Below, one piece after another: positions 1 through 11,812 of a stretch of DNA of 64,000 nt (position 1 is the stretch's first letter; each line of letters begins with the position of its first letter). Source of the DNA: Conus ventricosus (lineage: Eukaryota > Mollusca > Gastropoda > Neogastropoda > Conidae). The translations under genes and the position numbers were made by a program. Below the pieces are notes generated by a model. It did not search any database. It saw only the letters and a program-made list of their open reading frames with translations, and had not been told where the DNA came from. The DNA lies in the NCBI GenBank assembly GCA_018398815.1, contig CM031595.1:141680332-141744331 (forward strand), read 5' to 3'.

Positions 1-1236
1 TCAGACTGGGTTTATTCCTAACAGGTATTTGGGAGATAATATTCGTCTTATCTATGACATACTTAATTTAATGATTGTATCAAAAAAATCAGGCTTACTT
101 CTTTGCCTGGATTTTGAAAAAGCATTTGACAGTGTAAGTTATGATTTTATGTTCAAGGTATTACATGCCTTTGGCTTTGGTCCAAGCTTCTGTCAATGGA
201 TACAAACATTTTATACAAATATTAAGTCAACTGTGTCTGTGAATGGGAAATTGGCTGGGTGGTTCCATATTGAGAGGTGATGCCGTCAAGGTGACCCAAT
301 CTCTCCATATTTATTTGTTATGTGTGTTGAGATTTTGGCAAATATGATAAGACAAAATGAAAATATAAAAGGAATTCAAGTAGCCGATAATGAAAACAAG
401 ATATCACAGTACGCAGATGATACTGAACTATTGCTAGAGGGAGATCGAATATTATTTGAGGAATCAATTTGCATTATTGAATATTTTGGAAGAGTGTCTG
501 GACTCATACTAAACGCAGAAAAAACAAACGCAGTTTGGCTAGGTAGTAAACGAAATTCCCCTGTTAAGTATATGCCACATTTGAACATAAAGTGGAACCC
601 TCCAAAATTTAAGATCTTGGGTATCTGGTTTACATGTGACTTAAAACAATGCGAAATTATGAATCTTGAAGAAAAGTTTGCAGAAATTAGAGCACTGTAT
701 AAAACTTGGCTCAAAAGACAGATAACGCCTCTTGGCAGAGTAGCCGTGCTTAAATCTATGATGCTTTCTAAACTAACCCATCTATGGATGTTATTACCAA
801 ACCCACCGGATTATATAATTGATGAAATCCAGAAATTTATATTTAAGTTCGTTTGGGGCAAAAAAGAGACAGAATTAACAGGAAAACATCTGTGAAAAGT
901 ATAGAACAGGGAGGAATCGGAATACCAAACATAAAGAAGCATATAAATGCTTTAAAAGTAACTTGGATTCGTAAGCTCTTATCCAGTAAACATAGATGGA
1001 AGAAAGTGCTTGTTTCGGTGTATGAAAAAACAGAAATTATCAACAAACTAGGATCCGATCTGCCACGGAGTGATAAACTAAATAAGTTCTGGAGAGATGT
1101 ATTCGACGCTTATAGAGAGACAGGCAAGATTGTTTATGTTAAAACTGCGGAAGAATTCTGTTCAGAACCTTTGTTCTGCAATCACAACTTAAAAATTGGG
1201 GGCAGATCAACCTCAGGGATGAAAACAGTTTTTTAA
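1..1236 (+). pseudogene. LINE reverse transcriptase (L1/Tx1-type), broken, 5' part off window
   Basis: Plus-strand RT of a non-LTR retrotransposon. Visible motifs are LLCLDFEKAFDSVSYDFM (block with catalytic D), then CRQGDPISPYLFVMCVEIL, then ISQYADDTELLL (the YADD active site). A conserved C-terminal stretch follows: RQITPLGRVAVLKSMMLSKL and EQGGIGIPNIKKHINALK. Damage includes an in-frame TGA at about 279 just before CRQGDP, and a frameshift near 860-870. At about 1,205 the protein stops at a foreign insertion and resumes at about 2,815. The motif style is that of the L1/Tx1 group; the clade is not certain. It lies in an intron of the STK31-like gene, in antisense orientation. Confidence 0.9.
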
Positions 1237-1732
1237 AAAAAAGAGGAGATTGGCGGGGATCTCGGGGTTCACCATGGGCCCCCAGTGGGGTACATGGGCA
1301 ACAGCCTGGCGGGGGTCAGGGGGCGGCGCCCCCTGAAGCTGAAGCATATTTTGTATTAAATATGGCATAAAAATCTTTAGAAATCACTTTCTTGCTTCTA
1401 AACAACTCATTCTATAGAACAGCTTTCAACACCATGAAGACTGAGACTGATGTGGAAAGAAACTATGTCAATTGAGACAAACATTTAGTATGATGAATCC
1501 TCAGAACTCTAGCTAAAGAAAATTTGACAAACAGTGCTTTCAGGACATAAAGAATAAGGCCTGTAGATAAGTAAATCAGAGTGGGAAATCAAACAAAGTA
1601 AATCAGATGTATGAAAACGACTGCTGGACTTCAATAAACACAATATGAAAAATGATTACTTTGAAGTCCTTTAAAAAAAAAACTGAAGCTTTTGGGCCTT
1701 AGACCCTTCGTCAGGAAACACTAAACACAAAA

Positions 1733-1894
1733 AAGAACATAAAAGAACAAATGACATAAAAACAAACTGATGTCACAACAGTACACCCCCCCCCCCCTCT
1801 TACAACTAATCATATCCCCCCCCCCCCCCCCCCCCCCCCCCCCGTCTTGACAAGTGTGTGTGTGTGTGTGTGTGTGTGGGGGGGGGTTTGTGTG

Positions 1895-1925
<31 letters not shown>

Positions 1926-2208
1926 GGGTTGCGTGTGTGTGAGGTGGGGACGGGGGTGGGGGGAGAGGGGGCGAAGTGTGTGGGGTATGTGTGTTGTGGG
2001 GTGAGGGTTGGGGGAGAAGGAGGAGGAGTAGAGGAAGTATATAGGTAGTGGGGGGAGTGGGCTGGTGGAAAAGGATTTCATAGGGGGGCTGTTAGCAGAC
2101 ACCTAACAAATGTAGCAAACGTTTGCATTATACCAGGGGAAAAGTGTTACACAATACTGTTGTGACATCAGTTTATTTTGATGTCATTTGTTCTTTTATA
2201 TTCTTTTC
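1733..2208. repeat. Inverted repeat with poly-C / GT / poly-G core
   Basis: The arms at about 1,733-1,785 and 2,157-2,208 are reverse complements with few mismatches (arm core TGTTGTGACATCAGTTT on the right). Between them are C runs (1,786-1,843), (GT)n (1,854-1,877) and several G runs (1,877-1,929, 1,948-2,090). It could form a large hairpin, and the G-rich part could form quadruplexes. Confidence 0.8.
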
Positions 2209-2275
2209 GTCACTTTGACGTTTTTCCCTTGCTTTGAAGACTCTACGAGTGGAAGTACTTAGAGTAGGAGTCAAA

Positions 2276-2620
2276 CTATCTTTGGAAATTAAACGTAGAT
2301 TGTTGCATACCCAATGATCTGAAAACATGCTGTAATGGTGTGGGAAACACACACATTTTCTGTTGGTGACTGGGACGCTCGATGTGATCTCTGATTGCCA
2401 CAAAGCCACGACTACCAAAGTAGACACGTTTTTGGCAAGGCTCGCAAAACACTTCAAATTCGCCGTCTTTGTCATGTTTTCTGATTACATCCACGACTCT
2501 GCGGTCACACACGTCCTTCTGCTGCCACTCGGTCTTCTAGTGGTTCACATACTTCTTTCTTTTTTTTTTCGTTTTGTTTGCACTCACTGGCGGCAAACTC
2601 TCACTGTGAATCGACACCAT
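2276..2620 (-). pseudogene. CGGBP1/hAT-like C2H2 (BED-type) zinc finger
   Basis: Minus-strand frame from an ATG near 2,620 (MVSIHSESLPPVSANKTK), with one in-frame TAG near 2,540. It continues VCDRRVVDVIRKHDKDGEFE, then VFCEPCQKRVYFGSRGFVAI and RDHIERPSHQQKM. The C-x2-C then H-x5-H pattern with a Phe/Val core resembles the BED-like finger of hAT-derived proteins such as CGGBP1. The C-terminus changes frame after residue 90 or so. It is probably the remnant of the insertion's own coding capacity. Confidence 0.5.
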
Positions 2621-2811
2621 GATGAGAAATGATACTGGAAGGAAACAGAATGAGAACTACGCCGTTTGAGAACATTACCGACAGAGAAGAAATTCGCTGT
2701 GCAGACAAGTTGAGATCGTTTCTGAGCATCATTCTTCGAATAATTTTCGGCGGAGACTTTTTCTTTCGGCGGAGATGCGAAAAAATAACGGCGGAGACGG
2801 CGGAAACGGCG

Positions 2812-3630
2812 GAGGAGTTTTCATCCCTGCAACCTTTTATAAAAACTGGGTTGAAAATGATGTATTCTGCATACAGAATCTTCTGGATGAGAACAGTGAA
2901 TTTTTGAGTTTTCAATCCTTTGTTGATAAATATAGTGTCAATACGGATTTTGTAACATACAATGGTTACGTTAGTGCGGTGAAAAAGTATTCGAGAGAAA
3001 CTGGACTAGAAACGAAATACTGTGAGGAAAGTAGGACAAGTAAATTATTAACTGAAATCTGTTCAGTTTCAAGAGGAGCCTCACATTACTACGGTTTATT
3101 AAATCAGGACACAACAGAACCAGGTTTTTGCAATAAATGGAATGTAAGATTACAGAAGGAAGTTATATGGGTTAAAACTTTTCACAAAATTCGACAGATA
3201 AAAGACATAAAGCTAAAATGGTTTCAAATGAGAATTATTAACAGAATATTGGCAACCAATGTTATTTTGCAAAACATGGGAATTGAAGAGTCAGAAAAAT
3301 GCTCTTTTTGTGAGAGAGAAAAAGAAAACATTCAGCATATATTTTGGCACTGCCAGCATGTACGAAACTTTTGGTTGGCAAGAGTTTCAAAATGTGGTTA
3401 ACAGAAAATGTGAATTCATGAAACTGTTGCTTGATGAAAACATAATCCTGTTTGGTTGTGATTGTAATTTTAATCTGATAGAACGTTTGACTTAATCCTG
3501 CTACTCGCCAAATTTTATATTTATAAGTGTAAGTATGAAAAGAGTCTACCTTCAGTTCAAATATTTATTGTGTTGTTGAAAGCCAGATATGAAATAGAAA
3601 AGTATGCTGCTCATCTTAACATGTCCCATG
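2812..3630 (+). pseudogene. LINE ORF2 C-terminal part with zinc-binding RT tail
   Basis: This continues the RT protein after the insertion. It reads FYKNWVENDVFCIQNLLDEN, then a 3' domain with CSFCEREKENIQHIFWHC, the cysteine/histidine motif of the RT-associated zinc-binding tail (zf-RVT). A frameshift near 3,375 moves the frame to EFQNVVNRKCEFMKLL. A stop at about 3,493 interrupts before FYIYKCKYEKSLPSVQIFIV. Confidence 0.85.
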
Positions 3631-3719
3631 GAAACTTTGTAACACATGGCGTCCATATTTGTCATTATTGCAGTGAAATGCAAGTTGTGCAATGTAAACA
3701 AAGGCTATGGCAATGCCCA

Positions 3720-3779
<60 letters not shown>

Positions 3780-4231
3780 TGTGTGCGTGTGTGTTAGGGT
3801 TTGTTTTTTTTTGTTTTGTTTTGTTTTTCGCTTTTTCGGTTAGAAAAGAAATCTTATATGTCTTATTTTCTTCGCTAGTTAATATCTTCACAGATGTTCA
3901 TACATGTATGTAATTTGATGCACAAACAAACTGCTATAACTTGTTAAGGAATTACTCCAATCATTTTGTGGTACTGAATCGAAGATACCTTTTTTTTCTT
4001 AGCTACTTTCTTGTTCATAAATGTGATTTGATGTAAATTGATACCTTTTTTTTCTTAGCTACTTTCTTGTTCATAAATGTGATTTGATGTAAATCAACTG
4101 TAGTTAATTGTTAATGCATTAAGTCTAAGCGTTTTGTTGTATTGATTCAAATATGCATTTGTATTTGTATTCATTATCTGATTTATATTTTCTGAGTTCG
4201 GAATAAAAGCTATTTATTTAAAAAAAAAAAG
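3631..4231 (+). mobile_element. LINE 3' UTR ending in poly(A)
   Basis: AT-rich non-coding tail. It holds a (GT)n tract at 3,723-3,795 and a 54-bp direct duplication (about 3,988-4,041 and 4,042-4,095). It ends with AATAAAAGCTATTTATTT and an A run at about 4,220-4,231. The polyadenylation-like signal followed by an A tract marks the 3' end of the LINE copy. Confidence 0.7.
3723..3795. repeat. (GT)n microsatellite
   Basis: Uninterrupted GT dinucleotides with a few A/C changes at the right end. It lies in the LINE 3' UTR. Confidence 0.95.
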
Positions 4232-4565
4232 AGACGCCCACTTACTACCCTACCGCATGTGCCCCAGTGTTTCTGCATTGAGCCAGCCAGCACTGACTGA
4301 CTGTTCACTGACTCTATGTGAGGGAGCGAACTAAGACTTTAGGCAATGAACTTCACACACACGCTGTGGGCGGACTCTTGCTGGTCGAGGTTGAAGGGGG
4401 CGTGGCCGACTGACACGTGAGAGGCGAGCAGCAGAGACGTGTTTGAGTGGGTGTACAGCTGATCATATAGATCAGCTGAATGGCAAGGGTTCAGAGACCA
4501 ACAGGCACATGAATGACTTTGTGTTCATAAAAAAACATTACTGCTGAGAGTGAAAGGGACATGTG

Positions 4566-4621
<56 letters not shown>

Positions 4622-4742
4622 TTTTGTGTGTGTGCGTGTGTGTGTGTGCGTGTGTGTGTATGTGTGTGTTCCCTTTTTCTTTCTTACATGTGTACCAGTT
4701 AGGCATAAGAATGTGTGTGTGTGTGTGTGTGTTGTGTGTGTG

Positions 4743-4779
<37 letters not shown>

Positions 4780-5360
4780 CCCTGCTATTGGAGTGGTTGT
4801 ATTTGTGGCTGTTTCTTCCACTTTTCTGTTGGAAATACCATACTTTCTTGTCTTCAATTGTGAGTGGACTATTTTGCCTCCCTTGTTAGTTTGTTGGCAT
4901 TCTTTCTTCATTTTTTACGTTTAGAAGAAACATATTCTTTTTTTTTATTTTGCTTTTTTTTTGCACTTGAAATTACTAAAAATTTGAAATTGTTGTTGAC
5001 TTACCATTATTAACATGTTATGACATAATAAAAGTACAGTGTATCTCCTCCATTTTACAAAAAATAGCATGAGAATTGGTTGTTTAGTTCCAGAGATATC
5101 CGCGTTTCACATATGCTGGTATAAAATAAAAGCTTTTTTGGAAAAATGGCTGGCGATGGGGATTTATGCAAAATAGAATGTCTGGCAGTGAAAGGGTTAA
5201 GTAATGAAGCCGAGTAGTATGTAACACCTCTCTTCTCTCTCTCTCTCACTCTTCTGTTTCTTCTTCTCTGCTTCTTTCTCCCTATGCCTCTCAAAGTCAC
5301 ATTCTCTCTGTTTCTTAAGGTGTCTCGCTTTCTCTCTCCCTCGCTCTCTCTGTGACTGAC
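4232..5360. other. Intron with GT microsatellites
   Basis: No coding signal. It holds (GT)n at 4,563-4,660 and 4,712-4,778, and a TC-rich tract at 5,225-5,350 beside the exon at 5,361. The direction of the microsatellites varies. Confidence 0.7.
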
Positions 5361-5455
5361 CTTCAGCTCCTGGTACTGGGTGACAGCAGTACTGAGGTCT
5401 GGGTAGGGTTCCACAGGCTTGTTGAAGTAATTGTCATAGTTCTTCATCAGCATTC
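5361..5455 (-). CDS. Exon: most 3' exon seen in the window
   Basis: The donor is GTCAGTCAC and the likely acceptor CAATGCACAG. It encodes GMLMKNYDNYFNKPVEPYPD then LSTAVTQYQELK. It needs one base from the previous exon, but the exon at 7,489 ends in phase 0, so an unseen exon or another acceptor is likely. The intron after it starts with a long CT-rich stretch (as read on plus, 5,225-5,350) and then the LINE. Confidence 0.65.
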
Positions 5456-7488
5456 CTGTGCATTGCTGTAATCATACCAATGACACCCCTCTTTACCATT
5501 TCTGTAGAAAATCCCATACTTTGCTGTACCAATGGTCACACAACCACTCAACAGTTCTGCTACGTCTCCTGCTAATGTTGCTACAGTTCCACCGTATTTC
5601 GCCCATCCACTAACCTGTCAGTCCACTCTATTCCACCTGTTGAAGGCAACCCCACAGTTCGTTCCTTTGTGAGTATATGGAAAGCTTTGAATGTTAAAAT
5701 GTGCCACTGGAGGGAAGCTGAGACTGCAAACAGCTTCAATTTGCCCCTTAAAAAGTTAGAACATTTTTCAACTAGTGTTGAATGAGACTATTCGTGACAC
5801 TGATAGGTGACTCAATACAACTGAGGACTACCATATGGCTCTACTACCGCTGAATCGTTGATAACAGCTCACAAAACTGTGCAGACCGTACACGTGAACT
5901 TCAAACCTCAATGGTGGTGTCCAGAGTGACTAAGAATTGGGAAGTCACTTTTGCAATTGTATGTGGATTCTGGATTTTCTGGAATAAGGTAAGAGACTAC
6001 AATAAATTAAAAATCTACAATAGCTGGTTATGAACATGATCAACACAAATACAGACACATGCAGAGCAAACTCATCTACCACTAGATTTTTTATGCAAAA
6101 TTTGGTGTCATTTAGATCTAAATTTTGCCTGGTGATTTTTCTTTTTTTTGAGTAACCGTTTTAAAACTTTTGTTTGGGTTAATTTGATGCTGTAAAAATA
6201 CACTTGGTAGCTGCAGAAATACATGGCAAAAATTTGGCAGTTTAACATTACAATTCAATCTTAAATACATTTCATGTCATGCTAAAATGGCAAGGACTAC
6301 TAATAGACACCATCTGACAAAAAAGGCTCTCATACACTTTATTTACTGCCATGTCAACCACAAAGGCTGTCTCCAGGCTCTCTATTCAAATCATGTTTTT
6401 AGTCCAGCCAATCATGGAGGCCACATCTTACAAACAGAAATACATGTAAATTAGGCTCTTTTAAGATCAAACCTTCTACAGCCATAACAGTATGCAAAAA
6501 ACCCAAAAAGACAAGTAATAACAGTATGTAAAAAATTGCAAACACTTTTCTCCAATCTGTAAATGAAACCAATCAATCTTTGTGAGCAAAGACAGTCTAG
6601 CATTGCCTAGTGAACTTAACAGCCTTAAGTCCTGGAAATAAAGTGCCATTATACCTGTCTGCAATCTTTCACTGGTTCATTTGCTGATCTGCTGTTCAGT
6701 ACAAAAACAGCACAGTGACACGATTCTCAGATGAATATTTAGTTTACCCAGAAAATGCATTCACAAAAATGAAAAGTAACATGAAGTTGTCTTGATTGCC
6801 CAAGTTACCTCCAACTATTGAGAATTAAATCTACTTCGGTCATGACAGTTATTTCCCCTAATTTTCACCCCAGAAGAGTCAGCGCCATTCAATCCCCATC
6901 CCCATCCCTCCACATTTCCCAAGGAAAAAAAAAATCACAGTAAGTAAATTACTCTCAGTCAGGTAATAAAATATTCATTAAATCAGTAACACGTTCAATT
7001 ACTTGCTGAAGAAGAATACAGTTTCTTGTTCAGCTCAGTCCTCTGGTGACACGATGTGGTTTACCTCAGTTCCAACCTGAAGAACCCACAACCAGTCCAG
7101 TCAAAAACGTTTAAATCACATTCATGCTTTGCTTTCCCAAATTCTGGATCTGAAACGCTTGAATGAAATAACATAAACTGAACATCCCAACTCTGGAATA
7201 CTGTATGGGAAGAGTTTACCCATTTTAGAGCAAAGAAGACTGTTGCATCTTGGCATCTTACAACCCTTTGATTTAGGCCTCAAGGGCTAGCTTGTGTCAT
7301 GCATTGAGGCTAGCTTGTGTCATGCACTAAAAGTGCTCAAAGTCAAAACCAAAACAGTTGTATCATATTTGGGGTACATTTAGTTACCTTATTTCAAAAC
7401 ACAAACTAGACAGAAACAGAACCTCATGCAAAAATATGGGTGTGGTTAATCAATGCCACTCCAGAGATCACAAGTCAGAGAAACTTAC
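5456..7488. other. Intron, no clear feature
   Basis: AT-rich non-coding DNA. A missing exon of the STK31-like gene is expected here from the phase break, but no candidate has convincing splice sites. A 25-bp direct duplication (GGCTAGCTTGTGTCATGCA) sits at about 7,286-7,335. Confidence 0.5.
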
Positions 7489-7608
7489 GGTTATGCTTTG
7501 GGCACGTTCAGTGAAAGGTATGCCCTCCATCTCTGTAATGCATTCACAAAGCTGCTCGTACAGCGTTTTACGTAGTGTGTCCCTCTCCTTCACCGTCTCC
7601 TCACACAC
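7489..7608 (-). CDS. Exon: helical, charged region
   Basis: The acceptor is GCTGTTTGTCAG and the donor GTAAGTTTC, giving 40 codons, phase 0 to 0. It encodes VCEETVKERDTLRKTLYEQL then CECITEMEGIPFTERAQSIT. It is helical and probably part of the long coiled region. Confidence 0.8.
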
Positions 7609-7918
7609 CTGACAAACAGCACTTCACTCAGTACACACTACACAATATTTCATACACTACACAGTGATCACACACAAAACAGTTGAATGCACTATGTATA
7701 AACGCACCACATATTCCAATACACATAATGTGGTTTCACATACTATGCACTAATATTTACATCACATCCCTTCAGCAAACTTTTTTTTTAAAGTGTATGT
7801 TACTACCTCCATACACATTACAAATACTATCAGAGAGAGACAAAAAGTACAAATACCAACCAGAGATAGACAAAAGGAAGACTGGCAGAGATGTGCTATT
7901 TGTTTTCACTTACATGTG

Positions 7919-7971
7919 ACTGATTTTCAGATCAAGGCAAAGGAACAGATTTTCAGATCAAGGCAAAGGAA
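7919..7971. repeat. Short direct duplication plus CA tract
   Basis: GATTTTCAGATCAAGGCAAA occurs twice, followed by (CA)n at 7,971-7,988. The flanking intron at 7,609-8,182 shows nothing else. Confidence 0.8.
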
Positions 7972-8182
7972 ACACACACACACACACAGGCAGACAGAGG
8001 CATACAGGCAATAAACACAGTGACAGATTGAGAAGAAAAGTCACAAAGTAACATTCATGAGAAAAATGTCATAAGGACATCAGTTTTAAACTTAACATGA
8101 TTACGCAGTTTGCTCAGTCACCAAAAACCAAACACCTATGCCATTTGCAGAATAAGGAGAAAGGTAGAGAGATTAAGCAGTA

Positions 8183-9977
8183 GTTTACCTGTGCGTTGTC
8201 CTAGCAGCAAATGTCCAGAGACTGACAGCCATAAGGAGAGGAAGTGGGGAACAGACAGAAGTGTACAGATGTGTCATCTAGCCACAAACATCTTCCCGCT
8301 GAGTGCTGAAGGAGGTAACCATGAGAGAGAGGAAGGAGGGGAAACAGGTAGAAGTACACCTGTCAGTTATCAAGCCACAAACATCTTCATGCCGAGTACT
8401 GAGGAGGTAAAGGTAACCACTAGAGAAGGGAGCGACAAGGAGCAGACTGAAGTGTACCTGAGTGCTATCTATCCACAAACATATTCATGCTAAGTGCAGC
8501 AGACAGTAAAAGTAGCAATGAGAGGGGTGGGAGAGGGAGAAGACCCAAGCGTACCTGTGTGTCATTTATCCACAACCATCTTAACGCCAAGTGTAGCAGG
8601 AGGTAAAAGTAGCCATGAGAGAGAAGAGAGAGAAGGAACAGGTAGAAGTGTACCTGTTTTAGACACACAGCAGTAGGGTGCAGCAGATGCTAAAGGTATC
8701 TACGAGAGAAGGAAGGGAGATGGAACAAACAGGAGTGTGCCTGCATGTTAGACACAAAGCACAAGACATCTTAATGCGGGGTGCAGCAGACGGTAAAGGT
8801 AGGCATGAGAGAGGGGAGAAGGTACAGGTACAAGTGTACCTGTGAGTTAGACATAAAACAAAAGGCATCTTCATGCGGGGGCAACAGATGGTAAAGGTGG
8901 GCATGAGAAAGGATTCCCTCAGGTACAAGTGTACCTGTGAGTTAGACACAAAACAAAATGGCATCTTCATGCCAGGTGCAGCAGATGGTAAAGAAAGGTA
9001 TGAGAGAGGGGAGGGAGAGGGAACAGGTAGAAGTATACCTGTGAGTTAGACACACAGTAAAAGCCGTCGTAATGCAAGGTGCAGCTGATGCTAATAGGAG
9101 AGATAAAAAGAAACAGTAGCAGGCAGTTTACCTGAGTGATATCCTGGACAGACCTTGTCCCAGCTAAAAATGTTTTACTGAAGGTAACAGTAGGTGGTGA
9201 GAGCAACCATTCAGAGAGGAGAGGGATGGTCAGTGATACTTTACTTGCGCTGTGAACTTGTCCTAGATATACATCTTGTTTTAGGCAACAGTAGATCATA
9301 AGAGTGCCATGAAAGGACAACTTGAATTCAGTTTACCTGTGCGATGTTCTGGAGACATACCTTTTTATCGTGAGCAATGGCAGGTGGTGAAGATTGCTAT
9401 GAAAGAAGAGAGTAAGGGTTGGTGGTAGTTTACCTGTGCGTTTTCCCATATATATCTTTCATACAGATAAAGAACAGTAAGTTATGAGAGCACCATGCAA
9501 GGAGAGGACGAGTCAATAACTTACCTGTGCCATGTTCTGGTGACAAAGTTCCTGTTGCAAAAAACAGTAATTGATAAGGGTAACCATGACTATAGGGGAG
9601 GGAAGGTTGGTAGTAGTCTACCTATGTGCTGTCCCAGATATGTCTATCCCACAGGTAAGGAACAGCAGGTGGTGACTGCCATGAGAGGCAAGTCAAAGGC
9701 ATTTTACTGTGTCCTGTTCTGGTAACACATCTGTTGTTCCAAGGAACAGTGAGTGATAAGAGAAGCTATTGGTCAGGCAATGAAAACAAGGCAGGTGGCA
9801 GTTTACCTGTCCTAGCTACACATCTTGTTTCATAAGGAAAACAGTGACAGCGGAGGGAGTAATGTCGATGGAAGTTTACCCACATGCTGTTCTAGCTACA
9901 CAGCTCCTTTTAAGGAATACTATGTCGTCAGAGTAGCCACATGACAGCAGAGGGAATGACAGTAAGTGATAGTTCAC
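8183..9977 (-). repeat. Degenerate ~95-110 bp tandem array made of 5' splice-site copies
   Basis: About 19 diverged units run from 8,183 to the exon at 9,978. On minus each ends in a GTAAA or GTGAA-like donor, for example AGCTAGAACAGCATGTGGGTAAA ending near 9,872. The exon end reads CAGCAAGACAGCACGCAG then GTGAAC. The block with CCATGAGAG also recurs in both exon and units. The last unit therefore overlaps roughly 90 bp of coding sequence. Confidence 0.8.
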
Positions 9978-10146
9978 CTGCGTGCTGTCTTGCTGACAGA
10001 TCTCTTGTTGCAGGCTGCGGTAGGTGTTGAGCGTGGCCATGAGAGGGGGTAGAGATGTGACAGAGTCATCCATCAGTTTGTGCTCGCTGCAGGCCAACTC
10101 TAGGGCTTCATCTAATGCCGTCGGCTGTTCCCAGGAAAACTGGGCC
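9978..10146 (-). CDS. Exon: helical region after coiled coil
   Basis: The acceptor is GACGTTCTCAG and the donor GTGAACTAT; it enters in phase 2 and exits in phase 0. It encodes AQFSWEQPTALDEALELACS, then EHKLMDDSVTSLPPLMATLN and TYRSLQQEICQQDSTQ. It is helical and charged, consistent with the region between coiled coil and kinase in STK31. The last roughly 90 bp are the end unit of the degenerate tandem array at 8,183-9,977. Confidence 0.82.
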
Positions 10147-10735
10147 CTGAGAACGTCACCATTCATTCCTTTAGATTATCAGAACTCTATGCATGTGCCC
10201 ACACGCATGCATTCTTGCTTGCATGGATGTGCATGCACATGTGCATAGGGTGGGAACATGCGTGTTTCATTTCTATGTATCTGCGTTGTGTGAATGTGCC
10301 AGTTTAATGGGGTATATAAGAGGAGTTAGGCAGTAAAGATAAGGACTACATATGTGCAAGTCCACCAGTTTCTACCAGAGTGGATATGGGCATACATGAA
10401 CATGTATGTGTGCCTATATATAGTTTTAACTTTTAAGGGTCATCGCTATTATTCTACCTCCAACAAATGCACATAAACCATGTTTCTCTGGATCAGTACA
10501 CAATTCAAGCAAAAGCCCTCAAGACATGAGGCAGTATATAATAATAACAGTAAAAATGAAGGCAGGATCCCCTTCACACTGCTGAAGGAAATTAATAGTG
10601 TGAATAGACAATCTGATTCTTCTGTAAAATGAAAAAAAAAAAAAAAAAATCAACAATAATACATGAGAGGAAGCCAGCATGGGGACCTTCATAAAGCTTT
10701 GCACGTTCAGTGAACATGTGAGAACAATGACTCAC

Positions 10736-10779
10736 CTGAGCTGTCGCACGTTCCCTGCCAGGCTGACCACCACTTTCAG
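10736..10779 (-). CDS. Exon: coiled-coil region (44 nt)
   Basis: The acceptor is GTGTGTTGCAG and the donor GTGAGTCAT. It reads LKVVVSLAGNVRQL plus two bases, and the leftover AG joins G of the next exon to give R. Phase agrees on both sides. Confidence 0.75.
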
Positions 10780-11223
10780 CTGCAACACACAGCACACCCA
10801 GTGTCATCATCGTCCTTTCATAAGCCTTTCTTTTTTTCACAGTGCAACAGCACTTACACATCTGTCAAGATGTCCACCTAGTGGCACTTGGCTGCTCTCT
10901 CAGTGTCGGTCATTGTCTGTCTGTTACACTCTGTTACATTCTGCCTGCATGACTATCATTGTGACCCTCTACCACTACATCATCAAAGGTAACTACTGTG
11001 TAGTTTGCTATGTTAAACTTGTTGCAAGCAACTACCTCTGTTCGGCCTGTTTTCCCCAACCAAGCCAGTATTAAGATACACAGCAGACCATCTTTCATTT
11101 TTTAATCTATACCTCACATCCACTAGCATTTCCTTTCATTTCTATGGCCAAATGCTGAAGAAAACATTCCTGTGAAGTTTTTACTTTGTCTCGAACCTTT
11201 GCATGAGCTTCATGTTACTACAC

Positions 11224-11292
11224 CTGCCTAAGCTTCAAGAGAGACTGAGGCCAGTTTGGAACAATGTGCTGAGCAGCCAGCTGGTCTTGGCG
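11224..11292 (-). CDS. Exon: coiled-coil region
   Basis: The acceptor CACCTCTCTCTTCAG is strong; the donor is GTGTAGTA. It has 23 codons, phase 0 to 0: RQDQLAAQHIVPNWPQSLLK then LRQ. No specific domain. Confidence 0.7.
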
Positions 11293-11436
11293 CTGAAGAG
11301 AGAGGTGAAAAAATGAGGTTGCCCAAACAACTGTGATGTTGAACCAACCCAGACAGTTTCCATGGGACAAAGAGCAAGGGTACACTCATTCTGTGGATAC
11401 CCCCAAAGCATATCTGGATAGGACAAGAAGCCATAC

Positions 11437-11812
11437 CTGATTCACCATGTTGTTCCAGGTGAAGTACTGATCTGATTTACAATGTTGTTCCAGGTGAAGT
11501 ACTCACCTGATTCACCATGTTGTTCCAGGTGAAGTACTGATCTGATTTACAATGTTGTTCCAGGTGAAGTACTCACCTGATTCACGATGTTGTTCCAGGT
11601 GAAGTACTCACCTGATTCATAATGTTGTTCCAGGTGAAGTACTGACCTGATTCCATGTTGTTCCAGGTGAAGTACTGACCTGATTCCATGTTGTTCCAGG
11701 TGAAGTACTGATCTGATTCACAATGTTGTTCCAGGTGAAGGACTGACCTGATTCACGATGTTGTTCCAGGTCAAGTACTGACCTGACTTGTTGCTCCAGG
11801 TGAAGTACTGAC
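11437..11812 (-). repeat. 35-bp minisatellite made of exon end plus 5' splice site
   Basis: About 11 units of 35 bp. On minus each reads AACATCGTGAATCAG then GTGAGTAC or GTCAGTAC and TTCACCTGG. The exon at 11,813 ends AACATCGTGAATCAG then GTCAGTAC, so each unit carries the last codons and the donor. Several copies have the stronger GTGAGT consensus. Reading through in the exon frame meets TGA near 11,773. Confidence 0.92.

Larger units (their letters stand above)
1205..2811. mobile_element. Insertion inside the LINE
   Basis: The LINE protein is interrupted between KIGGR and IPATFYKNW. The intervening 1.6 kb is unrelated. The left end has a GC-rich hairpin (GGGGGCGGCGCCCCC, about 1,319-1,333). 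The middle is an inverted repeat around C/GT/G tracts. A zinc-finger ORF follows on minus, and the right end carries CGG-rich blocks (2,751-2,815). Exact ends and target duplication are not clear. Confidence 0.65.

Noticed and set aside
8110..8970. Open frames of 60-130 codons across the 8-9 kb array
   Set aside because: They arise from the tandem repeat; composition follows the unit, with no domain.
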